From HLUCCA09 sp039822045 (GTDB taxonomy: Bacteria > Pseudomonadota > Alphaproteobacteria > Rhodobacterales > Rhodobacteraceae): a stretch of 64,000 nucleotides of DNA. The stretch is taken from assembly GCA_039822045.1 (NCBI GenBank), contig JBCBMY010000007.1, forward strand, positions 62,001 to 126,000, read 5' to 3'. Made by a program: the position numbers and the translations under genes. Below, in pieces: positions 35,436-45,000 of this stretch (within the stretch, counting starts at the first letter, position 1; each line of letters starts with the position of its first letter). The notes under the pieces were generated by a model. That model was not told the DNA's origin. It saw nothing but the letters and a program-made list of their open reading frames with translations, and ran no database searches.

Positions 35436-36554
35436 ATGCCGTCCAATGCGATGTCCCGCCGCAAAGTGCTTGCCCTCGTGGGCGGGGGTGCGATCCTTGC
35501 TGCCTCAGCCGGGGGCGCGGCGTTTCTGTCCACGCGCACGCCATATGCGGCGCGGGCGCCCTGGGGCCTTGCCGGCCAGTACGGCGAGATCCGCCGTGAT
35601 GCCCTGTCCTGGGCCCTGCTGGCTCCGAATCCACACAATCGTCAGCCTTGGGTGGCCGAGCTGACCGGGTCGGACAAGGTCGTGCTGCGGCGTGACCCGG
35701 AGCTGGATCTACCCCATACCGACCCGTTCGCGCGGCAACTCACCGTAGGGATGGGCTGTTTCATCGAGCTGATGGTGCTGGCGGCGGCCGAGGGCGGTTA
35801 CGGTGTCGATCTCGATCTTTACCCTGACGGGGACGAGGGGCCGGTGGCCAACGCCCGGTTTGTGCCCGGCAACGCCACGCCCGACCCGTTGTTCGCCCAT
35901 GCATCGGCGCGCCGGTCCTGCAAGGAGCCGTTCGACGGGCGACCGGTGCCGGCCGACCTCGCAGCGGCCGTCGCCGACTATGCCGATGTCTATACCGAGC
36001 CCGAGATGGTGGAGGCGCTGCGGACACTGACCTGGGAGGCGTGGGTTATCGAGATGGAGACCCCTCGGACGTGGAAGGAGTCGATCGATCTCTTGCGCGT
36101 CGGGAAGGCCGAGATCGAGGCCAACCCCGACGGGATCGACCTGTCGGGGCTGATGTTCGACACCCTCCGACCGCTGGGCCTGATGCCGAACGAAGGAATG
36201 CTCGCGCCCGACAGCATGGCCGCGCGCCAAACCGCCGCGATCTATCAAGAGGTGATGGCGACGGCTCCCGCGCACGTGGCCCTGACGAGCGTGGGAAACA
36301 CACGGCTCGATCAGATCGAAGCCGGGCGGCGCTGGCTCCGGCTCAACCTGGCAACAACCAGCCTGGGGCTTGCGCTGCATCCGGTGAGCCAGGCACTGCA
36401 GGAATATCCGGAGATGGCGGCGCCCTACGCCCGGGCGCATCAGCTGTTGGCGGGTGAGGGTGAGACGGTTCAAATGCTGGGCCGGCTGGGCTATGGGCCG
36501 GAGGTGGCGCAAACCCCGCGCTGGCCTCTGGAGACGAAACTGAGGAATGCCTGA
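35436..36554 (+). CDS. Tat-exported nitroreductase-like protein
   Basis: The 372-residue protein begins with a twin-arginine-type signal (SRRKVLALVGGGAILAAS at 7-24). The FMN-binding nitroreductase-like fold of the Acg type follows: ALSWALLAPNPHNRQPWVAEL near 50-70, ARRSCKEPFDGRPVP in the middle and RLNLATTSLGLALHPVSQALQ near the end. Tat export suggests a folded flavoprotein in the periplasm. Substrate unknown. Eight bases overlap with the following marR gene, so the two are translationally coupled. Start ATG is preceded by TGGAGAACTCACG. Confidence 0.82.
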   Translation: MPSNAMSRRKVLALVGGGAILAASAGGAAFLSTRTPYAARAPWGLAGQYGEIRRDALSWALLAPNPHNRQPWVAELTGSDKVVLRRDPELDLPHTDPFARQLTVGMGCFIELMVLAAAEGGYGVDLDLYPDGDEGPVANARFVPGNATPDPLFAHASARRSCKEPFDGRPVPADLAAAVADYADVYTEPEMVEALRTLTWEAWVIEMETPRTWKESIDLLRVGKAEIEANPDGIDLSGLMFDTLRPLGLMPNEGMLAPDSMAARQTAAIYQEVMATAPAHVALTSVGNTRLDQIEAGRRWLRLNLATTSLGLALHPVSQALQEYPEMAAPYARAHQLLAGEGETVQMLGRLGYGPEVAQTPRWPLETKLRNA

Positions 36555-36993
36555 CGACCGGACGGCGCTCTTTTTCGAGCTATTCAACGAGATCGGCATC
36601 CTCAACCAGCTTGCGGTGACGCTCTTTGAGGCGCACCTGCCGGACGGGATGCTGATCTCGCACTTCTCGGTGCTGAACCATTTGGTCCGTGTGTCGGACG
36701 GGCAGACGCCGTTGGTACTGGCCCGCGCCTTCCAGGTGCCGAAGACCACGATGACGCACACGCTGTCGGGCCTCGAGAAGGCGGGGCTGGTCGAAACGCG
36801 TCCCAACCCCAAGGACGGGCGGTCGAAATGCGTGTGGCTGACGGAGGCGGGGCGGCGGTTCCGAAGCGACGCGATCGCGGCCCTTGGTCCGGACGTCGCC
36901 GACCTGTCGGCGCAGTTTCCGGCAGATCGGGTCACGGCGGCGCTCCCGCACCTGACGGCATTGCGCAAGATCCTCGACGCCCGCCGGGACTGA
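36547..36993 (+). CDS. MarR-family transcriptional regulator
   Basis: The 148-residue protein has the winged-helix layout of MarR: dimerisation helices at both ends, the recognition helix region LARAFQVPKTTMTHTLSGLEKAGLV at about 56-80 and the wing RPNPKDGRSKCVWLTEAGR. It overlaps the end of the nitroreductase-like gene and most likely represses that operon through the palindromic sites at 35388-35418. A single cysteine in the wing (SKCVW) is at a place where thiol sensing could act, but this is speculation. Confidence 0.9.
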   Translation: MPDDRTALFFELFNEIGILNQLAVTLFEAHLPDGMLISHFSVLNHLVRVSDGQTPLVLARAFQVPKTTMTHTLSGLEKAGLVETRPNPKDGRSKCVWLTEAGRRFRSDAIAALGPDVADLSAQFPADRVTAALPHLTALRKILDARRD

Positions 36994-37036
36994 CCCGACC
37001 GCAGCCCTACGTGCTCGTAGGCGCAGGAGGGCGGCG

Positions 37037-37366
37037 ATGTATGTGTCGATCACAGGGTTGAGGACAAAGGGGCCATGGGCGGCACCCCTCTTCTGGTGGC
37101 ATGCGGTGGCCTCAATGCGGCAGGCGCAGACCGCGGATGGGTGCCTGGCGGCAGACGCGCGGACCATCGACGGGGTTCACCACACCCGCAGCCTGTGGCG
37201 GAGCGAGGCGGATATGCGAGCATTTCTTCAAACCGGCGCGCATCTGAAGGCGATTCGTCGCTTCCGCCAGATTGCGGCGGGCAAGACATTCGGGTTTGCG
37301 GCAGACGCGCTACCGGACTGGGATGAGGTTCACCGGCTGTGGCAGGAAAAGGGGCGGCCGTACTGA
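37037..37366 (+). CDS. Small cytosolic protein of the monooxygenase-like alpha-beta barrel type
   Basis: The 109-residue protein resembles a family of small dimeric alpha-beta-barrel proteins (spheroidene-monooxygenase-like/ABM-like). It starts with YVSITGLRTKG; then come AQTADGCLAADARTIDGVHHTRSLW with the D-G-x-x-H-T-x-(S/T)-x-W pattern and SEADMRAFLQTGAHLKAIRRF. It is transcribed after marR with 43 bases between, possibly the third gene of the operon. Start codon ATG has AGGAGGGCGGCG ahead. The activity is unknown. Confidence 0.72.
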   Translation: MYVSITGLRTKGPWAAPLFWWHAVASMRQAQTADGCLAADARTIDGVHHTRSLWRSEADMRAFLQTGAHLKAIRRFRQIAAGKTFGFAADALPDWDEVHRLWQEKGRPY

Positions 37367-37412
37367 CGCCGCCGGCACCGGGGAACGTTGGCGCCCGTTC
37401 AAGGTCGGGTGG

Positions 37413-38210
37413 TCAGGCGCGATGGGCCCCGTCCGCGAGGCTGGCCACATAGGCGAGAACCTCGTCGACAGGTTCGCGTGCACCGATCTTCGCGACAATG
37501 GCCGAGCCGACAACGGCGCCGTCGGACACGCTGGCGATAGCCTCGGCGCTCTCGGGCGTGCGGATGCCAAAGCCCACGATGACGGGTAGATCGGTGCGCC
37601 CCTTAATCCGTGCGACCTCAGGCGCGACGTCGTTGGCCTGGGCGGCGGCAGCACCGGTAATGCCTGTAATCGAGACGTAGTAGACGAAGCCCGACGTGTT
37701 CTGCAGGACGGTCGGCAAACGGGCGTCGTCGGTCGTGGGCGTGGCCAGGCGGATGAAATTCAGCCCCGCCTCCTGGGCGGGCAGGCAAAGTTCCGCGTCT
37801 TCCTCGGGCGGCAGATCGACGACGATGAGACCATCGATCCCGGCGGCCTTTGCGGCCTTCAGGAAGTCGTGCACCCCCATCGAAGAGATCGGGTTGTAGT
37901 AACCCATCAGGACAATCGGCGTGTTGGTATCGACGTCGCGGAAGCTTCGCGCGAGTTCGAGGGTGCGTTCCAGCGTCATGCCGGTTTCAAGCGCGCGCTG
38001 GCCGGCGAGTTGGATTGTCGGGCCATCGGCCATCGGATCGGTGAAGGGCAGGCCCAGTTCGATCACGTCGACGCCAGCGGCGGGGAGGCCGCGCACCAGG
38101 GCAAGCGAGGTGTCATAGTCTGGATCGCCAGCCATGACATAGGCAACGAAGGCCTTGCGCCCATCGGCCTTGAGCCTGGCAAAGGTCTGGTCGATCCGGG
38201 TCTCAGTCAT
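37413..38210 (-). CDS. trpA: Tryptophan synthase alpha chain
   Basis: TrpA splits indole-3-glycerol phosphate into indole and glyceraldehyde 3-phosphate; indole passes to TrpB. The 265-residue TIM barrel has both catalytic acids: Glu51 in VIELGLPFTDP and Asp62 in MADGPTIQ. The phosphate-binding end GFGIRTPESA is present. ATG at 38210 is chosen because AAGGAG lies 10 bases before it and the family N-terminus (TRIDQTFARLK) begins there. trpB is not nearby, so the trp genes are split. Confidence 0.97.
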   Translation of the reverse strand: MTETRIDQTFARLKADGRKAFVAYVMAGDPDYDTSLALVRGLPAAGVDVIELGLPFTDPMADGPTIQLAGQRALETGMTLERTLELARSFRDVDTNTPIVLMGYYNPISSMGVHDFLKAAKAAGIDGLIVVDLPPEEDAELCLPAQEAGLNFIRLATPTTDDARLPTVLQNTSGFVYYVSITGITGAAAAQANDVAPEVARIKGRTDLPVIVGFGIRTPESAEAIASVSDGAVVGSAIVAKIGAREPVDEVLAYVASLADGAHRA

Positions 38211-38303
38211 GGTCGTGCCGCTCCTTCGAACTGAGCACCTCCCATCCCCGATTGCGTGTCCAAGGGCAAGGGGCGGCTCGCGCCAGGTGCGCTGGGCCCC
38301 TAT

Positions 38304-38522
38304 ATGATCGGCATGAACCATGTGCTCGCGATCCTGCTGCCGCCGCTGGCCATCTTCCTGACCGGACGGGTCCTGCTGTCAGTCATCGTGTTCGTGATCT
38401 GGCTGCCGGCGATAGTCTTCACCGGTGGCCTGACCCATCCGATGTTCATCTTGCTGGCGTGGCTCTTGATCTTTCAGGCGCGCGAAGATCGGCGCGAACG
38501 GCGATACCGGCGAGACGAGTGA
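38304..38522 (+). CDS. Small two-helix membrane protein (Pmp3/YqaE-like)
   Basis: This protein of about 72 residues has two membrane segments, MNHVLAILLPPLAIFLTG and IVFVIWLPAIVFTGGL/MFILLAWLLIF, and a charged C-terminal tail. The AILLPPLAIFL motif matches the start of Pmp3/YqaE stress-membrane proteins. The longer frame from a GTG at 38256 adds residues without a ribosome site. ATG 38304 or 38313 is more likely, though neither has a clear Shine-Dalgarno. Confidence 0.65.
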   Translation: MIGMNHVLAILLPPLAIFLTGRVLLSVIVFVIWLPAIVFTGGLTHPMFILLAWLLIFQAREDRRERRYRRDE

Positions 38523-38570
38523 AGGAGCGATCGCGTGGCGCTACACAGGTGAGCGGGTCGCGATTGTGCG

Positions 38571-38999
38571 CTAGGCGTCGGGGAACGGGGCGCTGGTCGT
38601 GATCATCCAGCGGGTCCCGAACCGGTCCGCCACTGTGCCGAAGCCCGGGGTCCAGAAGGTGGGGCCGTAGGACATTGAGGCTTCACCGCCTTGGGACAAA
38701 CGATCGAACGCCTCACGCCCGGCCTCGACCGTCGGCAACGCCATCGAGATCGAGTTGCCGGCCATCGCATCGCTGTTGGCCATGGCATTGTCGGAGGCCA
38801 TCAGCATCCCACCGTCGGACCATTGAATCGCGCCATGCATGATCCAATCCTTGCGGTCATCGGGAATGGGATACTCCTCGGACGGTGGCATTTCGGCAAA
38901 CGTCATCATCGCCTCGATCTTGGCGTCAAAGACGTCGGCATAGAGCTCAAGCGCCTCTCGGCAGTCGCCATTGAAGAAGAGATAGGGTGTGGGATTCAT
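38571..38999 (-). CDS. PhnB-like VOC-family protein
   Basis: The 142-residue protein has the vicinal-oxygen-chelate fold of the PhnB/3-demethylubiquinone-methyltransferase-like group. It begins NPTPYLFFNGDCREALELY; in the middle are HGAIQWSDGGMLMASD and NSISMALPTVEAGREAFDRL; the end GFGTVADRFGTRWMITTS is typical. No specific reaction is established for these bacterial proteins. The start is fixed by AGGAGG 8 bases before the ATG. Confidence 0.92.
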   Translation of the reverse strand: MNPTPYLFFNGDCREALELYADVFDAKIEAMMTFAEMPPSEEYPIPDDRKDWIMHGAIQWSDGGMLMASDNAMANSDAMAGNSISMALPTVEAGREAFDRLSQGGEASMSYGPTFWTPGFGTVADRFGTRWMITTSAPFPDA

Positions 39000-39107
39000 G
39001 GGAGCGCCTCCTGGGGGAGAGCATACACCCATGGCACCGGATTTTGAACGCACCGGCGCGGTTGGTGTTTGGAGCGGGGCGCAACTGGCCCCGCTCCGCC
39101 CGACCTG

Positions 39108-40280
39108 TCAGGCGATCAGGATGTTGCTCTCGTCGATGTCCGAGAGGCTGGCATTGCGCAGAAGGATTGACCCTTCGTCGAAGTCGAAGCGCACATTGCG
39201 TCCCTCCTGTTCGGCCACGTCGAGCGCATCTTCGGCGGTGGCGATCCCGTCGACCGAGAGCAGGAGCAGATCGGCTTCGCCGAAGTTCCGTACCGTGTCG
39301 TTGCCATCCCCGGTCGCATAGATGAACGTGTCGGCAACAGTATCGCGGCCCAAGTTGACGAGATCGCGACCGGTGCCACCGGTGACCTGGTCGCTGTCGC
39401 GGCCGGCATAGATCAGATCGCGTCCGGCGCCGCCGTCGATCACGTCGTTGCCCCTGCCGCCCTTGATCACATCGCGGCCGCCTTCGCCATCGATCACGTC
39501 CCAGCCACGGCGACCGAGGATGAAGTTGCGCGCATCGTTGCCCTCGACCAGATCGTCGTCGGAGCCGCCGATGTAAAAGCGTCCATTGGTGCCCAGATCC
39601 ACTTCGGCCACCGTGTTGATATGGACCGTGGCAATCTGTGCGCCGGGCTGCGTGAAGTCGGCGGCCACCGGGTCAATGAAGGCGCCGAACGCGTTGGTGC
39701 CGCCGAGGATGATGGGCGTGCCGCCCGGGTTGCCGAGCGAGTCGATGAAGCCCGGATGGAGCGTCACGACGCCGTTTTCGTCAATACCGGTATCGGGCGC
39801 CGTCTGGTTGATGAAGGCGGCGTCCATCTCGGTGTTCACCTCGGTGCCGGCATCGTAGACACGGTCGCCACTGAACGACACGGTCTGCGCGCCGACGAAC
39901 TCGCCATTCTCATCGAAGAGTTCAAGCGCCTGATTGTTTCCCACAAAAGCGTCGTTCGACGGCAGAAGCATGGCACCGAAGCTGGCATAGGGGTTCGAGC
40001 CGCCGTCGACATCGACGACGACGAACCCGGTTTCGCCGGTGGCGATCGGGCCGCCTGCGCCTGTCACGACAAAACCCTGGCCGTCGGCGTCGGCGTCGGT
40101 CAGCTCCTGGCCGATGGTGTCGAAGGTGCCGTCCTCAGCCAGCGCCTCGAGACCCGCGGACGCGGCCTCGCCACTCTCGAAGAGATCGAAGCTGCCGTCA
40201 TGCAGCCCAAACCAGAACGGGGTGAGGAAGGTACCGCCATCGGGCGACGTGTTGGTGACAGTGAAGCGAAGGTCGGTCAT
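39108..40280 (-). CDS. Spondin-domain protein with RTX calcium-binding repeats
   Basis: The 390-residue protein joins two extracellular modules. Residues 1-230 look like a spondin-N domain (RFTVTNTSPDGGTFLTPFWFGLHDG, FDLFESGEAAS, MLLPSNDAFVGNN, DAGTEVNTEMDAAFINQ). Residues about 240-340 carry RTX nonapeptides (RGWDVIDGEGGRDVIKGG, GGAGRDLIYAG, GGTGRDLVN). The C-terminus (RNASLSDIDESNILIA) looks like a type I secretion signal; there is no N-terminal signal peptide. Likely a secreted calcium-dependent surface protein. It is a single gene, with no type I exporter beside it. Confidence 0.88.
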   Translation of the reverse strand: MTDLRFTVTNTSPDGGTFLTPFWFGLHDGSFDLFESGEAASAGLEALAEDGTFDTIGQELTDADADGQGFVVTGAGGPIATGETGFVVVDVDGGSNPYASFGAMLLPSNDAFVGNNQALELFDENGEFVGAQTVSFSGDRVYDAGTEVNTEMDAAFINQTAPDTGIDENGVVTLHPGFIDSLGNPGGTPIILGGTNAFGAFIDPVAADFTQPGAQIATVHINTVAEVDLGTNGRFYIGGSDDDLVEGNDARNFILGRRGWDVIDGEGGRDVIKGGRGNDVIDGGAGRDLIYAGRDSDQVTGGTGRDLVNLGRDTVADTFIYATGDGNDTVRNFGEADLLLLSVDGIATAEDALDVAEQEGRNVRFDFDEGSILLRNASLSDIDESNILIA

Positions 40281-40898
40281 GGAGTGGCTCCGTTGGACGT
40301 TGGGTCAATCTCGCCGGACCCGGGTAACGCGACGGAGCGCCGCAGCGGTATGCACATCCCGCTGACGGGGTTTCACTTTGAATTCGTTGGGTGTGAGAGG
40401 CGGCGGGCGCGTTCCGAGTCGCTGCGCCGCGGCGGGCCGGGGCCCGGGCGCGCCGAGCATTGAGGGCTTCGGGCTTGCCGAGTTTTTCGAGCGCACACGC
40501 GCCCGTCACGGTCCCTCACGGACGGTTGGGTGGAGAGGCTCAGATGGGGATGTCGGGGCTGGAGCTCGGCGCCGGTATGGGGTTCGGCCACGACGTTTGG
40601 CCGCGTCCGCCCATCATGGCCGCAGTATCGGGCGGGTCACTGGCGAGGATCGTGGCCACCTCTCCGCCGACTCCGACCCCCGAAGGCGTGAAATGCCCCA
40701 GTGTGGGCTCCGACCGGCAGGGCCAATTCAACGATGTGCCGGATGGCGAAGGGCCGGGTTGAAACCGAGCAACTCGACGCCGCGGAACCCTATGTGCGGT
40801 TCGTGACGCCGACGGCGGCGTGGGGTTCGAATTGCCCGGCCGCTTGCATCGCGGGCGGGGCCGCGCTAGGCGCCCGGCGTTCCAAGCGGGAGAGAGCC
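40281..40898. other. Intergenic region upstream of ychF
   Basis: I see no gene in these 618 bases. Open frames are low-complexity (arginine/alanine/glycine) and lack ribosome sites. Promoters for the divergent spondin/RTX gene and ychF should lie here, but no clear boxes stand out. Confidence 0.4.
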
Positions 40899-41996
40899 AT
40901 GGGCTTCAAGACAGGGATCGTCGGGCTGCCGAACGTGGGCAAGTCCACGCTCTTTAATGCTCTGACGCGGACGGCGGCGGCGCAGGCGGCCAACTTTCCG
41001 TTCTGCACGATCGAGCCGAATGTCGGCGAAGTCGCGGTGCCCGATGCGCGGCTGTCGACCCTGGCGGAGATGGCGAAATCGAAGCAGGTGATCCCGGCGC
41101 GCATGACCTTTGTCGACATTGCCGGGCTTGTGAAAGGCGCGTCGAAGGGCGAGGGGCTGGGCAACCAATTCCTGGCGAACATCCGCGAAGTGGACGCCAT
41201 CGCCCACGTTCTGCGGTGCTTTGAGGATGACGACGTGACCCATGTCGACGGCCGGGTGGACCCGGTCGCCGATGCGCAAACGATCGAGACCGAGCTAATG
41301 CTGGCGGATATCGAGTCGATCGAGAAGCGGATGGCGGGCCTCGTCCGCAAGATCAGGGGTGGTGACAAGGAAGCGCTGGACCAGGAGCGGCTGTTGAAGA
41401 GTGCCCTGCGCGCGCTCGAGGACGGCAAGCCGGCCCGCAATGTCGAGGTGGCGGCAGAGGATAGAAAGGCGTGGCGGATGCTGCAGCTTCTGACCTCGAA
41501 ACCTGTCCTCTATGTTTGCAACGTCGCCGAGGATGAGGCCGCCGATGGCAATGCCCAGTCGGGGGCAGTGGCGGAGATGGCCGTGGCGGAGGGGGCGGCG
41601 TCGGTCGTGATCTCGGCCAAGATCGAGGAAGAGATTAGCCAGCTCGAGCCGGAGGAAGCGGAGGCCTTCCTAGAAGAGCTGGGGCTTGTGGAAGCGGGGC
41701 TCGATCGGCTGATCCGGGCGGGCTATGACCTTCTACATCTCGAGACGTACTTTACCGTGGGGCCTAAGGAGGCGCGGGCCTGGACCATTCCTCAAGGCAC
41801 ATTGGCGCCGCAGGCCGCAGGCGTGATCCACGGTGACTTTGAGCGCGGGTTCATCCGGGCGGAGACGATCTCGTACGACGATTTCGTGGCCCACGGCGGC
41901 GAGCAGGGGGCCAAGGAATCGGGTCGCATGCGGGTCGAAGGAAAGACCTATGAGGTGAAGGACGGGGACGTCCTGCATTTTCTCCACAGCGGGTGA
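40899..41996 (+). CDS. ychF: Redox-regulated ATPase YchF/Ola1
   Basis: This conserved P-loop protein of the Obg family prefers ATP over GTP and associates with ribosomes. The 365-residue sequence shows GLPNVGKSTLFNALT (G1) at 8-22, TFVDIAGLVKGASKGEGLGN (G3 region), the coiled-coil insertion and a C-terminal TGS-like domain ending EVKDGDVLHFLHS. ATG 40899 is preceded by GCGGGAGAGAGCC; the frame upstream to 40701 is not YchF-like. It converges with putA with only 42 bases between stops. Confidence 0.97.
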   Translation: MGFKTGIVGLPNVGKSTLFNALTRTAAAQAANFPFCTIEPNVGEVAVPDARLSTLAEMAKSKQVIPARMTFVDIAGLVKGASKGEGLGNQFLANIREVDAIAHVLRCFEDDDVTHVDGRVDPVADAQTIETELMLADIESIEKRMAGLVRKIRGGDKEALDQERLLKSALRALEDGKPARNVEVAAEDRKAWRMLQLLTSKPVLYVCNVAEDEAADGNAQSGAVAEMAVAEGAASVVISAKIEEEISQLEPEEAEAFLEELGLVEAGLDRLIRAGYDLLHLETYFTVGPKEARAWTIPQGTLAPQAAGVIHGDFERGFIRAETISYDDFVAHGGEQGAKESGRMRVEGKTYEVKDGDVLHFLHSG

Positions 41997-42038
41997 GGCC
42001 CCAGGCGAACCCGGGATTATGGGATGAGGATCGGCGCC

Positions 42039-45000
42039 CTACTCTGCTGCGTGGCGGTTCCCGGTGTCCGCGCCCGAGGCCGCGGCGAGAAGCGACGCGT
42101 TGCCGCCCGACGCGGTCGTGTCGATGCATAGGTGGCGCTCAAGGAGTGCGGCGTCAGGCACCTCGGCGCCGGTCACCAGCGGCACGATGGCCCCATCTCG
42201 CGCGGCCAGAGCCGTCCGATAGGCTTTGCCCTCGCTCTCCGAGCCGTCGAACGCCACCAGCGCGACGCCGTCAAGCTGACGCAGCGTTTCGGCCGGGAGT
42301 GTCCCGTCATGGCCGCCCGGACCGGTCCAGCCAGGCGTGATCACGACCCTCGCGCAGCCGCTGGACTGTGCGGCCCTTGCTTGCGCCCGTGCCGCCTCAA
42401 CTCCGGGGCCGAGGCAAAGGACCGTACCCCGGGGATGGGACGTGAGCCTGTTCGATTCGCCCGTCGGGCCGGGAAGGAGCGTGGTCGATAGCGTGGCCAG
42501 CGTGTCGGTGGGGGCCGCATCGAGCGCGGATTGCGCGGCGGCCGCCGAGATGGGCTTCGCCGGGAGGGCGGAGGCATCCGATAGTGCTGGTGTTGCCGGC
42601 GTCAGGAAACGGGCGACGTAGGCCGGCCCTCCGGCCTTCGGGCCGGTGCCGGAAAGACCCTCGCCGCCAAAAGGCTGGGAGCCGACGATGGCGCCGATCT
42701 GGTTCCGATTGACATAGAGATTGCCGACGCGGAGGCGTGCCGCAATCCGCTCCACCCGGTCGTCGATCCGGGTATGCAGACCAAAGGTCAGTCCGAAGCC
42801 CTTGGCGTTGATCGCATCCACGACCCGGTCGATTGCGTCGGCTTGGAAGGTGGCGACGTGGATCACGGGACCAAAGATCTCGCGATCGAGTGTCTCGATC
42901 CCGCGAACACGGATCAGGGCAGGGCCGACGAAGTGGCCCTCGCCCGGGGCGGTGATCTGGTGGATAAGGCGGCCTTCGCCCTCGGCTCGCGCGATGTGGT
43001 CGACGATCACGTTGCGTGCCTCGGCCGAGATGATGGGGCCGAGATCGCTGCTCTGGTCCCATGGGTCGGCCGGTGAAAGTTCATCCATCGCGCCCTTGAG
43101 CATGGTCAGAACGCGGTCCGCGACGTCCTCTTGCAGGTACAGCATGCGAAGAGCGGAGCAGCGCTGTCCGGCGGACTGGAAGCCTGAGGCAACGATATCG
43201 CGGACGGCTTGCTCGGGCAGGGCCGAGCTGTCGACGATCATGGCGTTGAGCCCGCCCGTTTCGGCGACGAGCGGCGCAGTGGCGGGCAGGCGCCCGGCCA
43301 TCGAGCGGTGAATTGCCTGCGCCGTTGCTGTCGAGCCCGTGAAGCAGACGCCGGCCACGCGTGGGTCGGCGGTCAGGACGGGGCCGAGGGTTCGGCCGAG
43401 CCCGGGCAAGAGCTGCAGCGCCGTCGGCGGCACCCCGGCCTTGTGCAGAAGTGCGGCTGCCCGGACGGCAATGAGCGAGGTGGCTTCGGCCGGTTTGGCG
43501 AGCACGGCATTGCCGGCAGCAAGCGCAGCGGCGATCTGGCCGGTGAAGATGGCGAGGGGAAAGTTCCACGGCGAGATGCAGCAGATCATTTCCCTTGGCG
43601 GGGCGTCCGTGGCAAAGCCCGCATAGTAGCGCAGGAAGTCCACCGCCTCGCGGAGTTCCGATACGGCATCCGGCAGGGTCTTGCCGGCCTCGCGCGCCAG
43701 AAGGGAGAAAATCTCGCCGTGATGCGCCTCGTAGAGATCAGCCGCGTGGCGGAGGATCGCCGCGCGTTCGGCAGCGGGGGCCGACCAGGGCTGCGCTGCG
43801 CCAATGGCAGCGGTGGCCTCGGCGGGTGTTGCGAAGCGGGCCGTGCCGACTGTTTCGCGCGGTCGGGCAGGGTTGATGACGGTCACATGAACGTCGGGTC
43901 CGGTCTCAATCAGACCTGAAGCGAGCAGGGGCGCGGCGGTCCAGTTGGCCTCGGCGAAAGGCGCCCGCGCTTCATAAAGCGCCGCAAGGGTCGCGGGATC
44001 GTGGAGATCCCATCCGCGGGCGTTCGGCCGATCGGCGCCCCAGAGATCGTTGGGTGACGTGACGCCCGGAGCCGGTTGGTGGGTGACCGTTTCCCATTCC
44101 GCGAAGGGGCAAGGGACGACCTCTTCTGCCGGCACGCGCGGGTCGACGATCCGGTTGACGAATGAGCTGTTGGCGCCGTTTTCCAGCAGGCGGCGGACGA
44201 GATACGCCAAGAGATCGCGGTGTGCACCCACGGGGGCATAGATGCGGCAGCGCGTGCCGTGGCGGGATTTCAGCAGGTCGTGCAACGCCTCGCCCATCCC
44301 GTGGAGGCGCTGAAACTCGAACGCGCTGGGGTCGGCGCCCATCTGGAGGATCGCCGCGGCGCTGTGTGCGTTGTGGGTGGCGAACTGTGGGTAGATCCGG
44401 TCGGCGGCGAGGAGCTTGGCGGCACAGGCGATGTAGGAGACGTCTGTCGCGGCCTTGTGGGAGTAGACCGGGAAACCCGGCAGCCCCTCGACCTGCGCAC
44501 GCTTTATCTCGGTGTCCCAGTAGGCGCCCTTGACGAGGCGGACCATGATGCGGCGGTCGAGCCGTGTGGCGAGCGCCTGCAGCCAGTCGATGACAGGCGC
44601 TGCCCGCTTTCCGTAGGCTTGGACGACCACACCGAACCCGTCCCAGCCTGCGAGGCTGTCGGAGGCAAGCACCGCCTCGATCACGTCGAGGGACAGCTCG
44701 AGCCGGTCGGCCTCTTCGGCATCGATGTTGAGCCCCATGGCGGCGGCGCGGGCGGCCTGGGCGAGGCCGAGAACCCGCGGCACCAACTCGGACATCACAC
44801 GGGCGCGTTGGGGCTCCTCGTAGCGGGGATGCAGGGCGGACAGCTTGATCGAGATGCCGGGATTCAGGGCGATGTCTGCGGACATGCACTCGGCGGCCAG
44901 CGTCGCGATCGCGTTGTGGTAGGCGCCGAGATAAGCCTCGGTGTCGGCCGCGGTCCGGGCGGCCTCGCCGAGCATGTCGTAGGAGTAGCTGTAGCCTTTG

